A program made the translations under genes and the position numbers. Below the pieces are notes generated by a model, which saw only the letters and a program-made list of their open reading frames with translations, searched no databases and had not been told where the DNA came from. Positions 44,239 through 52,747 of a DNA stretch of 64,000 nt are shown here, one piece after another (position 1 is the stretch's first letter; each line of letters starts with the position of its first letter). Origin of the DNA: Clostridium tagluense (lineage in GTDB: Bacteria > Bacillota > Clostridia > Clostridiales > Clostridiaceae); the NCBI RefSeq assembly GCF_003865095.1, contig NZ_BHYK01000002.1, positions 195,940 to 259,939 on the forward strand. Reading direction: 5' to 3'.

Positions 44239-44388
44239 TTATCGTCCTCTTCTACCAATAACATCAAAAACGAATAATATAACAGCTATGACAATTAATG
44301 CGTGTATCAGGCCACCACCAATATTAAGCACCAGCCCCAATAACCAGAAAATTATTAATATTCCTGCTATCCAACGTAAGAATCCCAT
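44239..44388 (-). CDS. lmo0937-family small membrane protein
   Basis: A 49-residue protein from ATG 44388 (AAAGGAGTGATATCTGT upstream, a strong ribosome site) to TAA 44239. It reads GFLRWIAGILIIFWLLGLVL, NIGGGLIHALIVIAVILFV and a basic end GRRGR: two membrane helices split by a glycine turn. This matches the lmo0937/YqaE-like short family, often found with stress genes. The PRC-barrel gene follows 70 bases later in the same direction. Confidence 0.8.
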   Translation of the reverse strand: MGFLRWIAGILIIFWLLGLVLNIGGGLIHALIVIAVILFVFDVIGRRGR

Positions 44389-44666
44389 ACAGATATCACT
44401 CCTTTATAAATTATTTTTTAAAAAAAGGTGTTAATACCTAAATTTTACGTCTAATACTACACAAATTTAAATTTACGGAAAACTTAGAAAATTATAGTTA
44501 TAGTATCACTAATGCGCCATATTTCAATCTTTTTCGACAATTAATGTAGGCTGTTTCAATATTTTACATGTTTATTGGGTTATACAAATTCAAGCGCTCA
44601 TTAAAACTTATACGAACTTTGTTACTATATTTTAAGGGTTGATTTTTCTTGATTCTAATAAATTAG

Positions 44667-44846
44667 AGAATAGTACTTTTTATAGCGGCATTCTATCAGT
44701 TGGCAGATAAAAACATAGTCTCTGGTATCCATACTTTGGATGATGTTAATGAAACTAGAGATTATTTAGATGTTTTTGATTTCATAATTGAAACATCATA
44801 TCAATCATTATCTTTGCAGTTAACAGGAACCAGGCGAAAGCGATGA
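44667..44846 (+). pseudogene. Remnant of an unknown gene
   Basis: An open stretch of 59 codons without start reads FIAAFYQLADKNIVSGIH, TLDDVNETRDYLDVFDFIIE, TSYQSL, then degenerates and ends at TGA 44844. The composition is clearly protein-like in this frame only. No start codon or ribosome site. I cannot name the family. Confidence 0.45.
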
Positions 44847-44961
44847 AATAAAAAATTCTGTTCAATTAATTATGGAGTAAGTTTTCAATTGTTCAAGAAG
44901 AGTGAGGTTCGAGGACAAAATGCTAAGCCACTTTTCAGTTATTAGACATCAATAGTAAACA

Positions 44962-45018
44962 ATAACTTCCAGTTATTGTAACGTACCCCGAGGTCGTAGT
45001 AAAAACTGGAAGTTTTTA
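44962..45018 (+). terminator. Hairpin terminator
   Basis: AACTTCCAGT pairs with ACTGGAAGTT across a 31-base loop, followed by TTTT. No intact gene precedes it. Confidence 0.55.
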
Positions 45019-45182
45019 CTTTCTAAAATTAAGTGAATCTGCAACAAAATTACTATATTTAAGAATTTTGTTGAAATTTGTCGGAAATTATGGTATGATA
45101 CTTAATATAGATTAGTAGAATATTGTGATGAATTGGTTGTAAAGACCGTGATATAAATAGTAATTCAAAAATAAAAGGGAGC

Positions 45183-45257
45183 GTGATTTGTATATTAGGT
45201 ATAATTGGTGGAGTAGTTGTCATAATTATAATACTCAAAGTCCTCCATATTTTTTAG
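45183..45257 (+). CDS. Possible 24-residue hydrophobic peptide
   Basis: GTG 45183 to TAG 45257, reading ICILGIIGGVVVIIIILKVL then HIF: a single membrane helix. AGGGAG directly abuts the GTG, so the start is uncertain (an ATT or a shorter start is possible). It resembles small membrane peptides or type I toxins in shape only. A weak call. Confidence 0.25.
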   Translation: MICILGIIGGVVVIIIILKVLHIF

Positions 45258-45351
45258 TTGTTATTTTATTAATCAATAACTAAAAACCACAATAAGCGAA
45301 AGCAACAAAAAATAAAGAGAGATTTTAAAAAAAGTATAATACATTAAACTA

Positions 45352-45402
45352 TAACCTATAGACTATACACTTAAAAAAGTATTTAGCCTATAGGTTTTTT
45401 AT
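45352..45402 (+). terminator. Terminator ahead of the AI-2E gene
   Basis: TAACCTATAG and CTATAGGTTTTTT pair, with an inner ACTT/AAGT pair. Confidence 0.65.
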
Positions 45403-45461
45403 TGTAACGTACAGAAATAAGAAAAGAGAAATTTAGAAAACAAGCTAGTTTGGAGGCGAAA

Positions 45462-46631
45462 ATGAAAATTGATAAAAAATTATTACAATACTGCTTATAT
45501 TCCACGGTTACCGTACTTCTAATATACATTGGTATAGCAATTTTAAATAATATAGGAGGTATACTTTCTTTATTATTCAGCACATTAGGGAAAATTATTG
45601 GAGTTCTGAAACCGCTTCTTACTGCACTAGTTATCGTGTACTTATTGAAACCATGTGTGAACATTGTACAAAATTTTTTTGAAAAGAAAGAAATATTAAA
45701 AAAACACGCTTCTAGAAAATTAGTGGGAATTTTAGCAGTGTATATATTGATATTAGTTGGTTTTATAGCTACCATTATTGGAATATATATAATGATTGGT
45801 GGAAAATTTTCTAAAAATATGAACATAACTAATATGACGTTAGACATCACTGATTATTTAAAGAATTCAGCATCGTTAGTTAATTCTAATGTTGATAAAT
45901 TAGAACAATCAAATATTTCAATACTAGGAGGGTTAAAAGATAAGATTAACCAAATTATAAATTATGTGCGATCGTATTTTTTTACAAGTATAGGGGTAAT
46001 GGTAAATTCTATTGTATCTATAGGCTCCAACATAGCTTCATTTATTATAGCTATAGTATTAAGCATTTATATAATACATGATTCTAATTATTTTATGAAT
46101 TTATGGAATAAAATGTTTAATCTTATATTCGCGAAAAGTAAAGCAGGAGTTAGATTTAAAGAAATATTATGTATTATAGATGATACCACTCATAATTACA
46201 TAAGAGGACAATTACTAGAGGCTTGTTTTGTAGGAGTTTTATCAGCCGCTATACTGTATTTTATTGGAATAGATTATGCTTTAATAATAGGGGTCATTTC
46301 GGGTATTTGTAACATGATACCATTTATTGGACCCTTGGTGGGAACTTTTCTGGCAGTAATTGCAACGCTAACAACTGGACAGCCTATTTCAGCAGTATGG
46401 GCAATTATTGGAATGTTTGTAGTTCAACAAGTTGATAATAACTTGTTGGCACCTAAAGTTATTGGAAATAGTGTGGGATTACATCCAGTATTTATTATGA
46501 TGGCAATTATTATAGGTGGAAATGTAGGTGGACTTATAGGGATGCTGATAGCTGTGCCTGTTGTTGCTTCTATTAAAATAGTACTTAGTAAGTGGTATGC
46601 TTCTCATATGGAGCGATCCACTACCTTATAA
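45462..46631 (+). CDS. AI-2E/PerM family permease
   Basis: A 389-residue membrane protein starting at ATG 45462 after GGAGG; a TTG at 45450 is in frame but overlaps that site. About eight helices: two N-terminal, a charged middle region (about 115-170), and a C-terminal set with the family motif YIRGQLLEACFVGVLSA, GISGICNMIPFIGPLVG-type segment and QVDNNLLAPKVIGNSVGLHP. The family includes autoinducer-2 exporters and Na+/H+ antiporters; the role here is open. It is intact and is the largest cargo gene of the element. Confidence 0.9.
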   Translation: MKIDKKLLQYCLYSTVTVLLIYIGIAILNNIGGILSLLFSTLGKIIGVLKPLLTALVIVYLLKPCVNIVQNFFEKKEILKKHASRKLVGILAVYILILVGFIATIIGIYIMIGGKFSKNMNITNMTLDITDYLKNSASLVNSNVDKLEQSNISILGGLKDKINQIINYVRSYFFTSIGVMVNSIVSIGSNIASFIIAIVLSIYIIHDSNYFMNLWNKMFNLIFAKSKAGVRFKEILCIIDDTTHNYIRGQLLEACFVGVLSAAILYFIGIDYALIIGVISGICNMIPFIGPLVGTFLAVIATLTTGQPISAVWAIIGMFVVQQVDNNLLAPKVIGNSVGLHPVFIMMAIIIGGNVGGLIGMLIAVPVVASIKIVLSKWYASHMERSTTL

Positions 46632-46781
46632 CTAAAAAAGAATTAAAGTACCCAAGGACCAGATACCTTACATAGATTGGGAATAATATGGACAAGCTAT
46701 ATTGATAATGGTTAAGGAGTATAATCTCCGTGAAGAAATAACTACCATCAAATCTTTGTTAAAATAATTTAAATAATATGA

Positions 46782-46830
46782 AGGAGTAATAAACTTTAAA
46801 AGAAAGTTTATTACTCCCTTTTAATTTTTC
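46782..46830 (+). terminator. Terminator, 16-bp stem
   Basis: GGAGTAATAAACTTT and AAAGTTTATTACTCC form a perfect stem with a short loop, followed by CTTTTAATTTTT, 150 bases past the AI-2E gene. Confidence 0.8.
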
Positions 46831-46912
46831 TTGAAAATAATTGTGATAAACGAAATTATCTGGATTTCTTATCTTTTATCCATCTAGTCTTATCTTTTGT
46901 TTTCCATTCGCG

Positions 46913-46965
46913 GGGTTAAAACCACCGTCTTTAGACGGTATATGCTTCTAGCCTTTTAAGAAACT
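46913..46965 (-). other. Hairpin resembling an IS200/IS605 element end
   Basis: On the minus strand ACCGTCTAAAGACGGT followed by GGTTTTAACCCCGCG, preceded by GCTAGAAGCATAT. Such a small GC hairpin plus GGTTTTAAC is typical of IS200/IS605 and TnpB-carrying element ends. No tnpA or tnpB is present. Confidence 0.45.
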
Positions 46966-47087
46966 AAAAAGTTGACCATACTTAGCAAAATAAATTGCTT
47001 GCAATTTGATCAGGTCCCCCCTCGTGGGTCTTTGTAAATAAATGGTCCGTTCTTTCTTTTTTAATATTAAAGTAATTGATTTCGAAT

Positions 47088-47309
47088 TTAGTTGTATTCC
47101 GACTTAATATAACGCGGGGGAAGTACCCCTTTTCTTATATCATCAAAAATAACTTTATGATCATATACATCAGAGAAAATATAATAATCAGCCAAATTCT
47201 TAGAATAAGCTTCCATAAAAGCTTGCATCTTACCCATATAGGGGGTTGTGTAGTAATGGAACAGAAAACCGGTATAAGAACAGAAAATAGTGGTATTCAT
47301 CTTTTTCAA
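47088..47309 (-). pseudogene. Possible gene remnant
   Basis: A 73-codon frame with protein-like composition: TPYMGKMQAFMEAYSKNLAD, YYIFSDVYDHKVIFDDIRKG. The ATG lacks a ribosome site and the end is abrupt. I do not recognise it; it may be what is left of a cargo gene. A plus-strand frame in the same place looks like its shadow. Confidence 0.3.
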
Positions 47310-47507
47310 ATTTAATTGTATAGTTAATAAAAAATATGTTTTAATTTTTTATAATGTGAAAGTAACATATTGTATTGACTTGTTACTTTCAATGTATTAT
47401 AAATTAAAAATTAATGTAAAAGTATGAATAATAGGAAGTTTATAAATTTGGTTCTTTTTTATTATGTAATGAAGTGCTTTTGTTTCTATTAATACTTATA
47501 AACTTAT

Positions 47508-47608
47508 AAAGTTCGTATTTCATACTAAAAACGAACTATGGCTATATTACTAACTTTAATAACTTACTTAAATGCTATACGAACTTTAGCTATATGTAAT
47601 ACGAACTT
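47508..47608. repeat. Cluster of ATACGAACTTT-type repeats beside attR
   Basis: AAAGTTCGTAT (inverted, 47508-47518), AAACGAACT (47528-), TACGAACTTT (47578-47587) and TACGAACTT (47600-47608) lie within 100 bases. CGAACT-T-GCTATAT recurs in direct orientation at 47531 and 47580. One more TACGAACTTT is at 44611. The cluster ends eight bases before the duplicated tRNA end. Confidence 0.65.
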
Positions 47609-47615
47609 GAACATA

Positions 47616-47703
47616 TAATCAGGGTGCCAGGGTTCAAATCCCTGATGTAGCACCAATATAAATAACAGATGATTCATTAATTTGAAACATCTGTTATTTT
47701 TTT
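47616..47703 (+). repeat. attR-type repeat (partial tRNA-Lys copy plus terminator)
   Basis: A 40-base copy of the tRNA-Lys 3' end from TAATCAGGG to ACCA, then AACAGATG and CATCTGTT as a terminator with eight T. It has no 5' half, so it is not a tRNA gene. It marks the right boundary of the element. Confidence 0.82.
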
Positions 47704-47965
47704 TATGCTCTTTATTAAAAAAATACTAATTTAGCTAATCTTAATTAGTTCTTTAACTTCATACAATTGTTTCAGTGAAACTGTTATATGAAAATGTTTT
47801 TTTATAGAGCAATGTAAAAAATCAATTTATGACATACTAATATTATCACTAGGCAAGTGGGAAAAATGCACAACTAAAAGTTCTAGTAATGCAATATTTG
47901 TGATATAATTAATTTGTGACAGTATTTATAAAACAAAACATAAATTGTAAGGGGGAGAAAAAATC

Positions 47966-50197
47966 ATGGATTCGTACACATTTTTAATTATACCAGGAAT
48001 AGTGTTAGTATCAATATTCTTAATTGCTTATGGCATAGGGTTTACAAGCATAGGAACAGATGAAGTAGGTATTGTGGAGAAGTGGTGGAGTATGAGTGGT
48101 TCAGTGCCTTCAGACGGGTTAATAGCACTTAAAGGAGAAGCGGGTTATCAACCAGAAGTACTAAGGGCTGGTGTTCACTTTAAAACGCCCTTTAAGTACA
48201 AGGTTAAAAAGGTAAGGCTGGTAACTATACCACAAGGTCAAATAGCTTATGTATTTTCAAGGTCAGGAGAAAGCTTAGGAGATGGTCAAACGCTAGGTAA
48301 GGTCATACCAGAATGTAAATCATTCCAAGATGTTGTAGCATTTTTAAAGAATGATGGGCAAAAGGGACCACAGAGACAGATTCTTCGTGAGGGTACGTAT
48401 GCATTTAACTTAGCACAATTTATTATAATCACGAAAGACAAGGTACATTCAATATTTACTTCAAAGGATGAGACAGCACAAATAGAAACAATGCGAAGTG
48501 ATTTATCTAGAGTAGCTGGATTTAGTCCTGTACTTATATCAAGTTCAAAAGTCTCTGAGCAAATTAGCCAACAGGACGATGGTAGTGAAATGCCAGTTGC
48601 TAATAAGAGAATAGGTAGTAATTCAGGTAGTCGCGATACTATAGGTATTGTAACTATTAATGAGGGACCAACGCCTGACAATGGAGCGATTATAGCACCT
48701 ATTGTTGGTGATGGTATAAATAATGAGTTTTATCATAATAATTTTCAAGAACCAGAAAAATTCTTAGCTGCAAATGGTAGAAAAGGTAAGCAGATGCAAG
48801 TACTTACGGATGGAGTTTACTTCATTAATAGAATGTTTGCAAGTGTGGATATAGTACCTAAAAGTATAATAGATATCGGTTATGTAGGAGTTGTAGTAAG
48901 TTATTTTGGTGATAAAGGTGAAGATGTTTCAGGTACAGGGTACTCTCATGGAGAACTTGTAGAACAAGGTAAAAAGGGTATTTGGAGAGATTCCATGATG
49001 CCAGGAAAGTATGCATTTAATACTTATGCTGGTAAAGTTATGCCAGTTCCTACTACCAATGTAATATTAAAATGGATTACTGGTCAAAGTGGGGTACACA
49101 AGTTAGATGACAATTTAAAAGAAATTAATTTAATAACTAAAGACGCTTTTGAGCCAAATCTACCTTTAACAGTAGTATTTAATATTGATTATAGAAAAGC
49201 TTCATCAGTTATACAAAGGTTTGGGGATATTAAAATGCTAATTGAGCAATCCCTTGACCCAATGATAGCTGGTTACTTTAAGAATATTGGACAAACGAAA
49301 ACTCTTATTGAACTAGTTCAAGACAGAAGTCAGATTCAACAACAAGCGGCAGATGAAATGAAAGAAAAGTTTAAACTTTATGATTTGGAACTACAAGAAG
49401 TACTAATTGGAACACCAGCTGCTTCATCTAGTGATACAAGAATTGATAAAATCCTTGCTCAGCTTAGAGATAGGCAAGTGGCTATGGAAGAGATTAAAAC
49501 TAATGAAGCTAAGCAAAAATCTGCTGAAAAGCAAAGAGAATTAAATGAAGCCCAAGCAAAAGCAATGGCGCAATCAGCACTTACTCAATCAAGTATTGAT
49601 ATAGAGGTAGCTGATAATAAAGGTAAATCAGAATTAAGACTTGCAGAACAGTTAGCCTTCAAAACTCAGAAACTTGCTGAAGCAGACAAGTATAAGAGAA
49701 CTCAAGAAGCGGATGCTGAAAGATACACTAGAGAAGCGCAAGCTGCAGCACAAGCGAAAACTATAGAATTAACAGCTACGGCAAATGCTAAGCAAGTAGA
49801 ATTACAAGCAAGTGCAGAAGCATTCAAACTTGAAAAAGTAGGTAATGCAACAGCACTTAATATTAAAGCAGTTGCAGATGCTACAGCTGAGCAAGAAACA
49901 AAGGTAGGTATTGCAAAGGGAGCAGCAGCAAGGGCTTTAGTTGATGCATATGGTGGCCCAGAGTTACAAGTACAACAAAGTGTCATGATAGCATTTGCAG
50001 AGGCATTAAAGATAAGCAAGTCTCCGCTTGTACCACAAACTGTAATAATGGGTGGTACTGATGGAAAAACACCTAACGCAATGGAAGGAATAATGAGTAT
50101 GGTGCTAGCAAATATGGCAAGTGAAAAAAATTCAATAGTATCAAAGCCTATAGAAAATATAATTGTTAAAGAGGTAATAAAACCAGAAAGTGATTAA
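47966..50197 (+). CDS. SPFH/Band-7 (flotillin-like) protein with internal repeats
   Basis: A 743-residue protein with one N-terminal membrane helix (7-27), GTDEVGIVEKWWS as the start of the SPFH region, and three related units before the main SPFH core: RQILREGTYAFNLAQF (about 135-150), MQVLTDGVYFINRMF (about 275-290) and RDSMMPGKYAFNTYAG (about 340-355). The C-terminal 220 residues are an Ala/Gln/Glu-rich coiled coil (QAKAMAQSALTQSS, AQAAAQAKTIELTATANAK) as in flotillins. It probably scaffolds membrane microdomains. AAGGGGGAG precedes ATG 47966. It lies just outside the right end of the element. Confidence 0.85.
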   Translation: MDSYTFLIIPGIVLVSIFLIAYGIGFTSIGTDEVGIVEKWWSMSGSVPSDGLIALKGEAGYQPEVLRAGVHFKTPFKYKVKKVRLVTIPQGQIAYVFSRSGESLGDGQTLGKVIPECKSFQDVVAFLKNDGQKGPQRQILREGTYAFNLAQFIIITKDKVHSIFTSKDETAQIETMRSDLSRVAGFSPVLISSSKVSEQISQQDDGSEMPVANKRIGSNSGSRDTIGIVTINEGPTPDNGAIIAPIVGDGINNEFYHNNFQEPEKFLAANGRKGKQMQVLTDGVYFINRMFASVDIVPKSIIDIGYVGVVVSYFGDKGEDVSGTGYSHGELVEQGKKGIWRDSMMPGKYAFNTYAGKVMPVPTTNVILKWITGQSGVHKLDDNLKEINLITKDAFEPNLPLTVVFNIDYRKASSVIQRFGDIKMLIEQSLDPMIAGYFKNIGQTKTLIELVQDRSQIQQQAADEMKEKFKLYDLELQEVLIGTPAASSSDTRIDKILAQLRDRQVAMEEIKTNEAKQKSAEKQRELNEAQAKAMAQSALTQSSIDIEVADNKGKSELRLAEQLAFKTQKLAEADKYKRTQEADAERYTREAQAAAQAKTIELTATANAKQVELQASAEAFKLEKVGNATALNIKAVADATAEQETKVGIAKGAAARALVDAYGGPELQVQQSVMIAFAEALKISKSPLVPQTVIMGGTDGKTPNAMEGIMSMVLANMASEKNSIVSKPIENIIVKEVIKPESD

Positions 50198-50203
50198 TAT
50201 AAA

Positions 50204-50242
50204 GAAAAAAATCAGTAGAATAATATTCTGCTGATTTTTTTT
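50204..50242 (+). terminator. Terminator of the CCAGTAGAAT family
   Basis: AAAAATCAGTAGAAT and ATTCTGCTGATTTTT pair, followed by T. Confidence 0.85.
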
Positions 50243-50390
50243 ATGTCACTTTCAACCTTGGTGGTACAATTTCCTACAAGTTTTTATTCAAAAGTTACAT
50301 AAGTGTGAATTTTATTATTGCAATATTCCAAAGATTATTATAATATATAATTATCGGAATAAATTAACAATATTTACAGGGGGAATTATA

Positions 50391-50867
50391 ATGAATAAAA
50401 CCTTTGATTACAGTAAGTTGGATAGCATATTAATCAATCATGAATTTAAATCCTGCAATATTATTGCAATATTACAGGATACGCAAGAAATCTATAGGTA
50501 TTTACCTAAGGAAATATTTGCATATCTGTCAGAAAAGCTTGGAATGAGCAGAGCGAAAATATATAGTGTAGCAACTTTTTATGACAACTTTTCTTTAGAA
50601 CCTAAAGGCAAATATGTTATAAAAATATGTGACGGGACAGCCTGTCATGTAAGGAAGTCTATTCCCATATTAAATAAGCTAAGGGATGAATTAGGGCTTT
50701 CCGACTCTAAGATTACAACGGATGATTTAGTGTTTACTGTAGAAACAGTATCATGTTTAGGTGCCTGTGGGCTTGCACCGGTTATAACAGTTAATGAAAA
50801 GGTACATGGTGCTATGACTCCAGAAAAAGCAAAATTGCTTTTAAATACACTTAAGGAGGAGAAATAA
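50391..50867 (+). CDS. hydC: [FeFe] hydrogenase-associated NuoE-like subunit
   Basis: A 158-residue thioredoxin-fold [2Fe-2S] protein with ligands in CDGTACHVR (CX4C) and CLGACGLAP (CX3C), and the helical N-terminal AKIYSVATFYDNFSLEP of the NuoE/HydC family. It passes electrons between the NADH site on HydB and the hydrogenase. CAGGGGG precedes ATG 50391. First gene of a four-gene operon; the next start is one base past its stop. Confidence 0.92.
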   Translation: MNKTFDYSKLDSILINHEFKSCNIIAILQDTQEIYRYLPKEIFAYLSEKLGMSRAKIYSVATFYDNFSLEPKGKYVIKICDGTACHVRKSIPILNKLRDELGLSDSKITTDDLVFTVETVSCLGACGLAPVITVNEKVHGAMTPEKAKLLLNTLKEEK

Positions 50868-50868
50868 T

Positions 50869-52743
50869 ATGCTTCTTAACAGAAATGATTTAATTGATAT
50901 TAGAAATGAGTATAAGGATAGTCTTGATATGCAAAAGAAAAAAATTCTTATATGTGCTGGTACTGGATGCATTGCAGGGGGGGCCTTGGAGATTTATGAT
51001 GAACTTGTTAGGTTAATGGAAGAGAAGGGAATAAATTGCGCAATAAGTCTTGAAAAAGAACCACATGATGAATCAGTTGGGATCAAAAAAAGTGGATGTC
51101 ATGGATTTTGCGAAATGGGTCCTCTTGTAAGAATTGAGCCTTGGGGATATTTATATATAAAAGTAAAACCTGAAGATTGCGCCGACATCATAGAAAAAAC
51201 TATACTTAATAATGAATGTGTGGAGAGGCTTGCATATACGAAAGACGGAAAAATACATAAAAAACAAGAGGAAATACCTTTTTATAAAAAACAAACTAGA
51301 ATTGCGCTTGAACATTGTGGACATATTGATGCTACTTCCATAGAAGAATATTTTGCGCTAGGTGGATATAGCGCAGTGGAAAAAGCATTATTCGATATGA
51401 ATTCTGAGGATATTATTAAACAAATCGAAGAGTCAAATTTGAGAGGGCGTGGAGGCGGTGGTTTTCCTACAGGGCGTAAGTGGTCTCAGGTAAAACTTCA
51501 AAAGGAACCTACAAAATATATTGTGTGCAATGGTGACGAAGGTGATCCAGGGGCATTCATGGACAGAAGTGTAATGGAGGGAGACCCTCATAGAGTACTT
51601 GAAGGAATGATTATTGCAGCAGTTGCTTGTGGTGCGCAGGAAGGATATATATATGTGAGAGCCGAGTATCCTCTGGCTGTAAATAGGCTTAAAAATGCTA
51701 TTAGCCAGGCGAGAAGTTATGGAATTTTAGGTGATAATATTCTTGGAACAAGCTTTAGCTTTGATATTAAAATCAACAGAGGAGCAGGTGCCTTTGTATG
51801 TGGTGAGGGAAGTGCTCTTACAGCTTCAATTGAAGGCAAAAGAGGTATGCCAAGGGTAAAACCACCAAGAACAGTTGAGCAAGGACTTTTTGGCAAGCCA
51901 ACAGTACTTAATAATGTTGAAACCTTTGCTAATGTGCCTTCTATCATTACTAGAGGAGCTCAGTGGTATAAAACTATTGGAACGGAGAAAAGTCCAGGAA
52001 CAAAAGCCTTTGCATTAACAGGTAATATTGAAAACACGGGACTTATTGAGGTACCAATGGGTACAACTTTAAGAGAAATAATATTCGATATAGGTGGAGG
52101 AATCAAAAATGGCAAAAAGTTTAAGGCGGTACAAATAGGAGGTCCCTCTGGTGGATGTCTTATTAGCACAAATCTTGATTTGCCACTAGATTTTGATTCG
52201 CTAAAAAAAGTAGGAGCAATGATAGGTTCCGGTGGTCTTGTGGTTATGGATGAAGATACCTGTATGGTTGAGGTTGCAAAATTTTTTATGAATTTTACAC
52301 AAAATGAATCTTGTGGTAAGTGTGTTCCCTGTCGCGAGGGTACTAAAAGAATGCTAGAAATTCTTGAAAGAATCGTAGCAGGTAAGGGAGTGCTCTCCGA
52401 TATAGACTTGCTGCTAGAACTTGCGGATACTATAACAGCAACAGCGCTATGTGGCCTTGGAAAAACAGCTGCATTACCAGTTGTTAGTACTATTAAAAAT
52501 TTCCGTGAGGAGTATGAAATGCATATAATTCAAAAGAAATGTCCTTCAAAAACCTGTGTTAAGCTTAAAACAATATTTATTGAAGCTGAACTTTGCAAAG
52601 GTTGCTCAAAGTGTTCAAGAATTTGCCCAGTTAACGCAATTTCAGGCAAGATTAAAGAGCCTTTTAAAATTGATCAAAATAAGTGTATTAAGTGTGGTGC
52701 TTGTATTGAAGCCTGTTCATTTAAAGCTATAAAGGAGGATTAA
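50869..52743 (+). CDS. hydB: NuoF-like diaphorase subunit of an electron-bifurcating hydrogenase
   Basis: A 624-residue subunit. Order: an N-terminal thioredoxin-like [2Fe-2S] domain (ICAGTGCIAGG, SGCHGFCEMGP, about 25-120); the NADH/FMN core with RGRGGGGFPTGRKWS near 195 and CNGDEGDPGAFMDRS near 220; an SLBB segment; the [4Fe-4S] motif CGKCVPCREG near 487; and a C-terminal 2[4Fe-4S] ferredoxin (CKGCSKCSRICP, CIKCGACIEACS). This extended layout is that of HydB/NfnA-like bifurcating complexes. It oxidises NADH and, with HydA and HydC, reduces protons together with ferredoxin oxidation. AAGGAGG precedes the ATG. Confidence 0.95.
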   Translation: MLLNRNDLIDIRNEYKDSLDMQKKKILICAGTGCIAGGALEIYDELVRLMEEKGINCAISLEKEPHDESVGIKKSGCHGFCEMGPLVRIEPWGYLYIKVKPEDCADIIEKTILNNECVERLAYTKDGKIHKKQEEIPFYKKQTRIALEHCGHIDATSIEEYFALGGYSAVEKALFDMNSEDIIKQIEESNLRGRGGGGFPTGRKWSQVKLQKEPTKYIVCNGDEGDPGAFMDRSVMEGDPHRVLEGMIIAAVACGAQEGYIYVRAEYPLAVNRLKNAISQARSYGILGDNILGTSFSFDIKINRGAGAFVCGEGSALTASIEGKRGMPRVKPPRTVEQGLFGKPTVLNNVETFANVPSIITRGAQWYKTIGTEKSPGTKAFALTGNIENTGLIEVPMGTTLREIIFDIGGGIKNGKKFKAVQIGGPSGGCLISTNLDLPLDFDSLKKVGAMIGSGGLVVMDEDTCMVEVAKFFMNFTQNESCGKCVPCREGTKRMLEILERIVAGKGVLSDIDLLLELADTITATALCGLGKTAALPVVSTIKNFREEYEMHIIQKKCPSKTCVKLKTIFIEAELCKGCSKCSRICPVNAISGKIKEPFKIDQNKCIKCGACIEACSFKAIKED

Positions 52744-52747
52744 GACA

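Larger units (their letters stand above)
44389..45461. other. Gene-poor part of the element
   Basis: About 1,070 bases. It holds an upstream palindrome AGGTGTTAATACCT (44425-44438), a gene remnant (44667-44846), two hairpin terminators and a tiny hydrophobic frame, each listed. The element ATTGTAACGTAC occurs at 44975 and 45402. Otherwise nothing recognised. Confidence 0.5.
40871..47703. mobile_element. Decayed integrative element inserted in tRNA-Lys
   Basis: The 3' end of tRNA-Lys plus its terminator (40871-40960) is repeated in direct orientation at 47616-47703. Between the copies lie the C-terminal end of a tyrosine integrase next to the tRNA, broken small genes, IS remains, and cargo for CsbD, PRC-barrel, an lmo0937-type peptide and an AI-2E permease. 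Noncoding DNA is much denser than in the flanks. With its integrase truncated, the element cannot move by itself. It is either a shrunken prophage or an integrative plasmid/island. Confidence 0.8.
46632..47965. other. Right end of the element and flanking noncoding DNA
   Basis: About 1,330 bases without an intact gene. It holds a terminator, a hairpin like IS200/IS605 ends, a possible gene remnant, repeats near the right end, and the duplicated tRNA end, each listed. A 19-codon frame at 46710-46769 (VKEYNLREEITTIKSLLK) may be another remnant. Confidence 0.6.

Noticed and set aside
47616-47655. A second tRNA-Lys gene
   Set aside because: Only the 3' 40 bases are present; there is no D arm, and the anticodon arm is incomplete.
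49702-50019. Long minus-strand frame opposite the flotillin coiled coil
   Set aside because: It is the shadow of alanine-rich codons on the plus strand and lacks a start signal.
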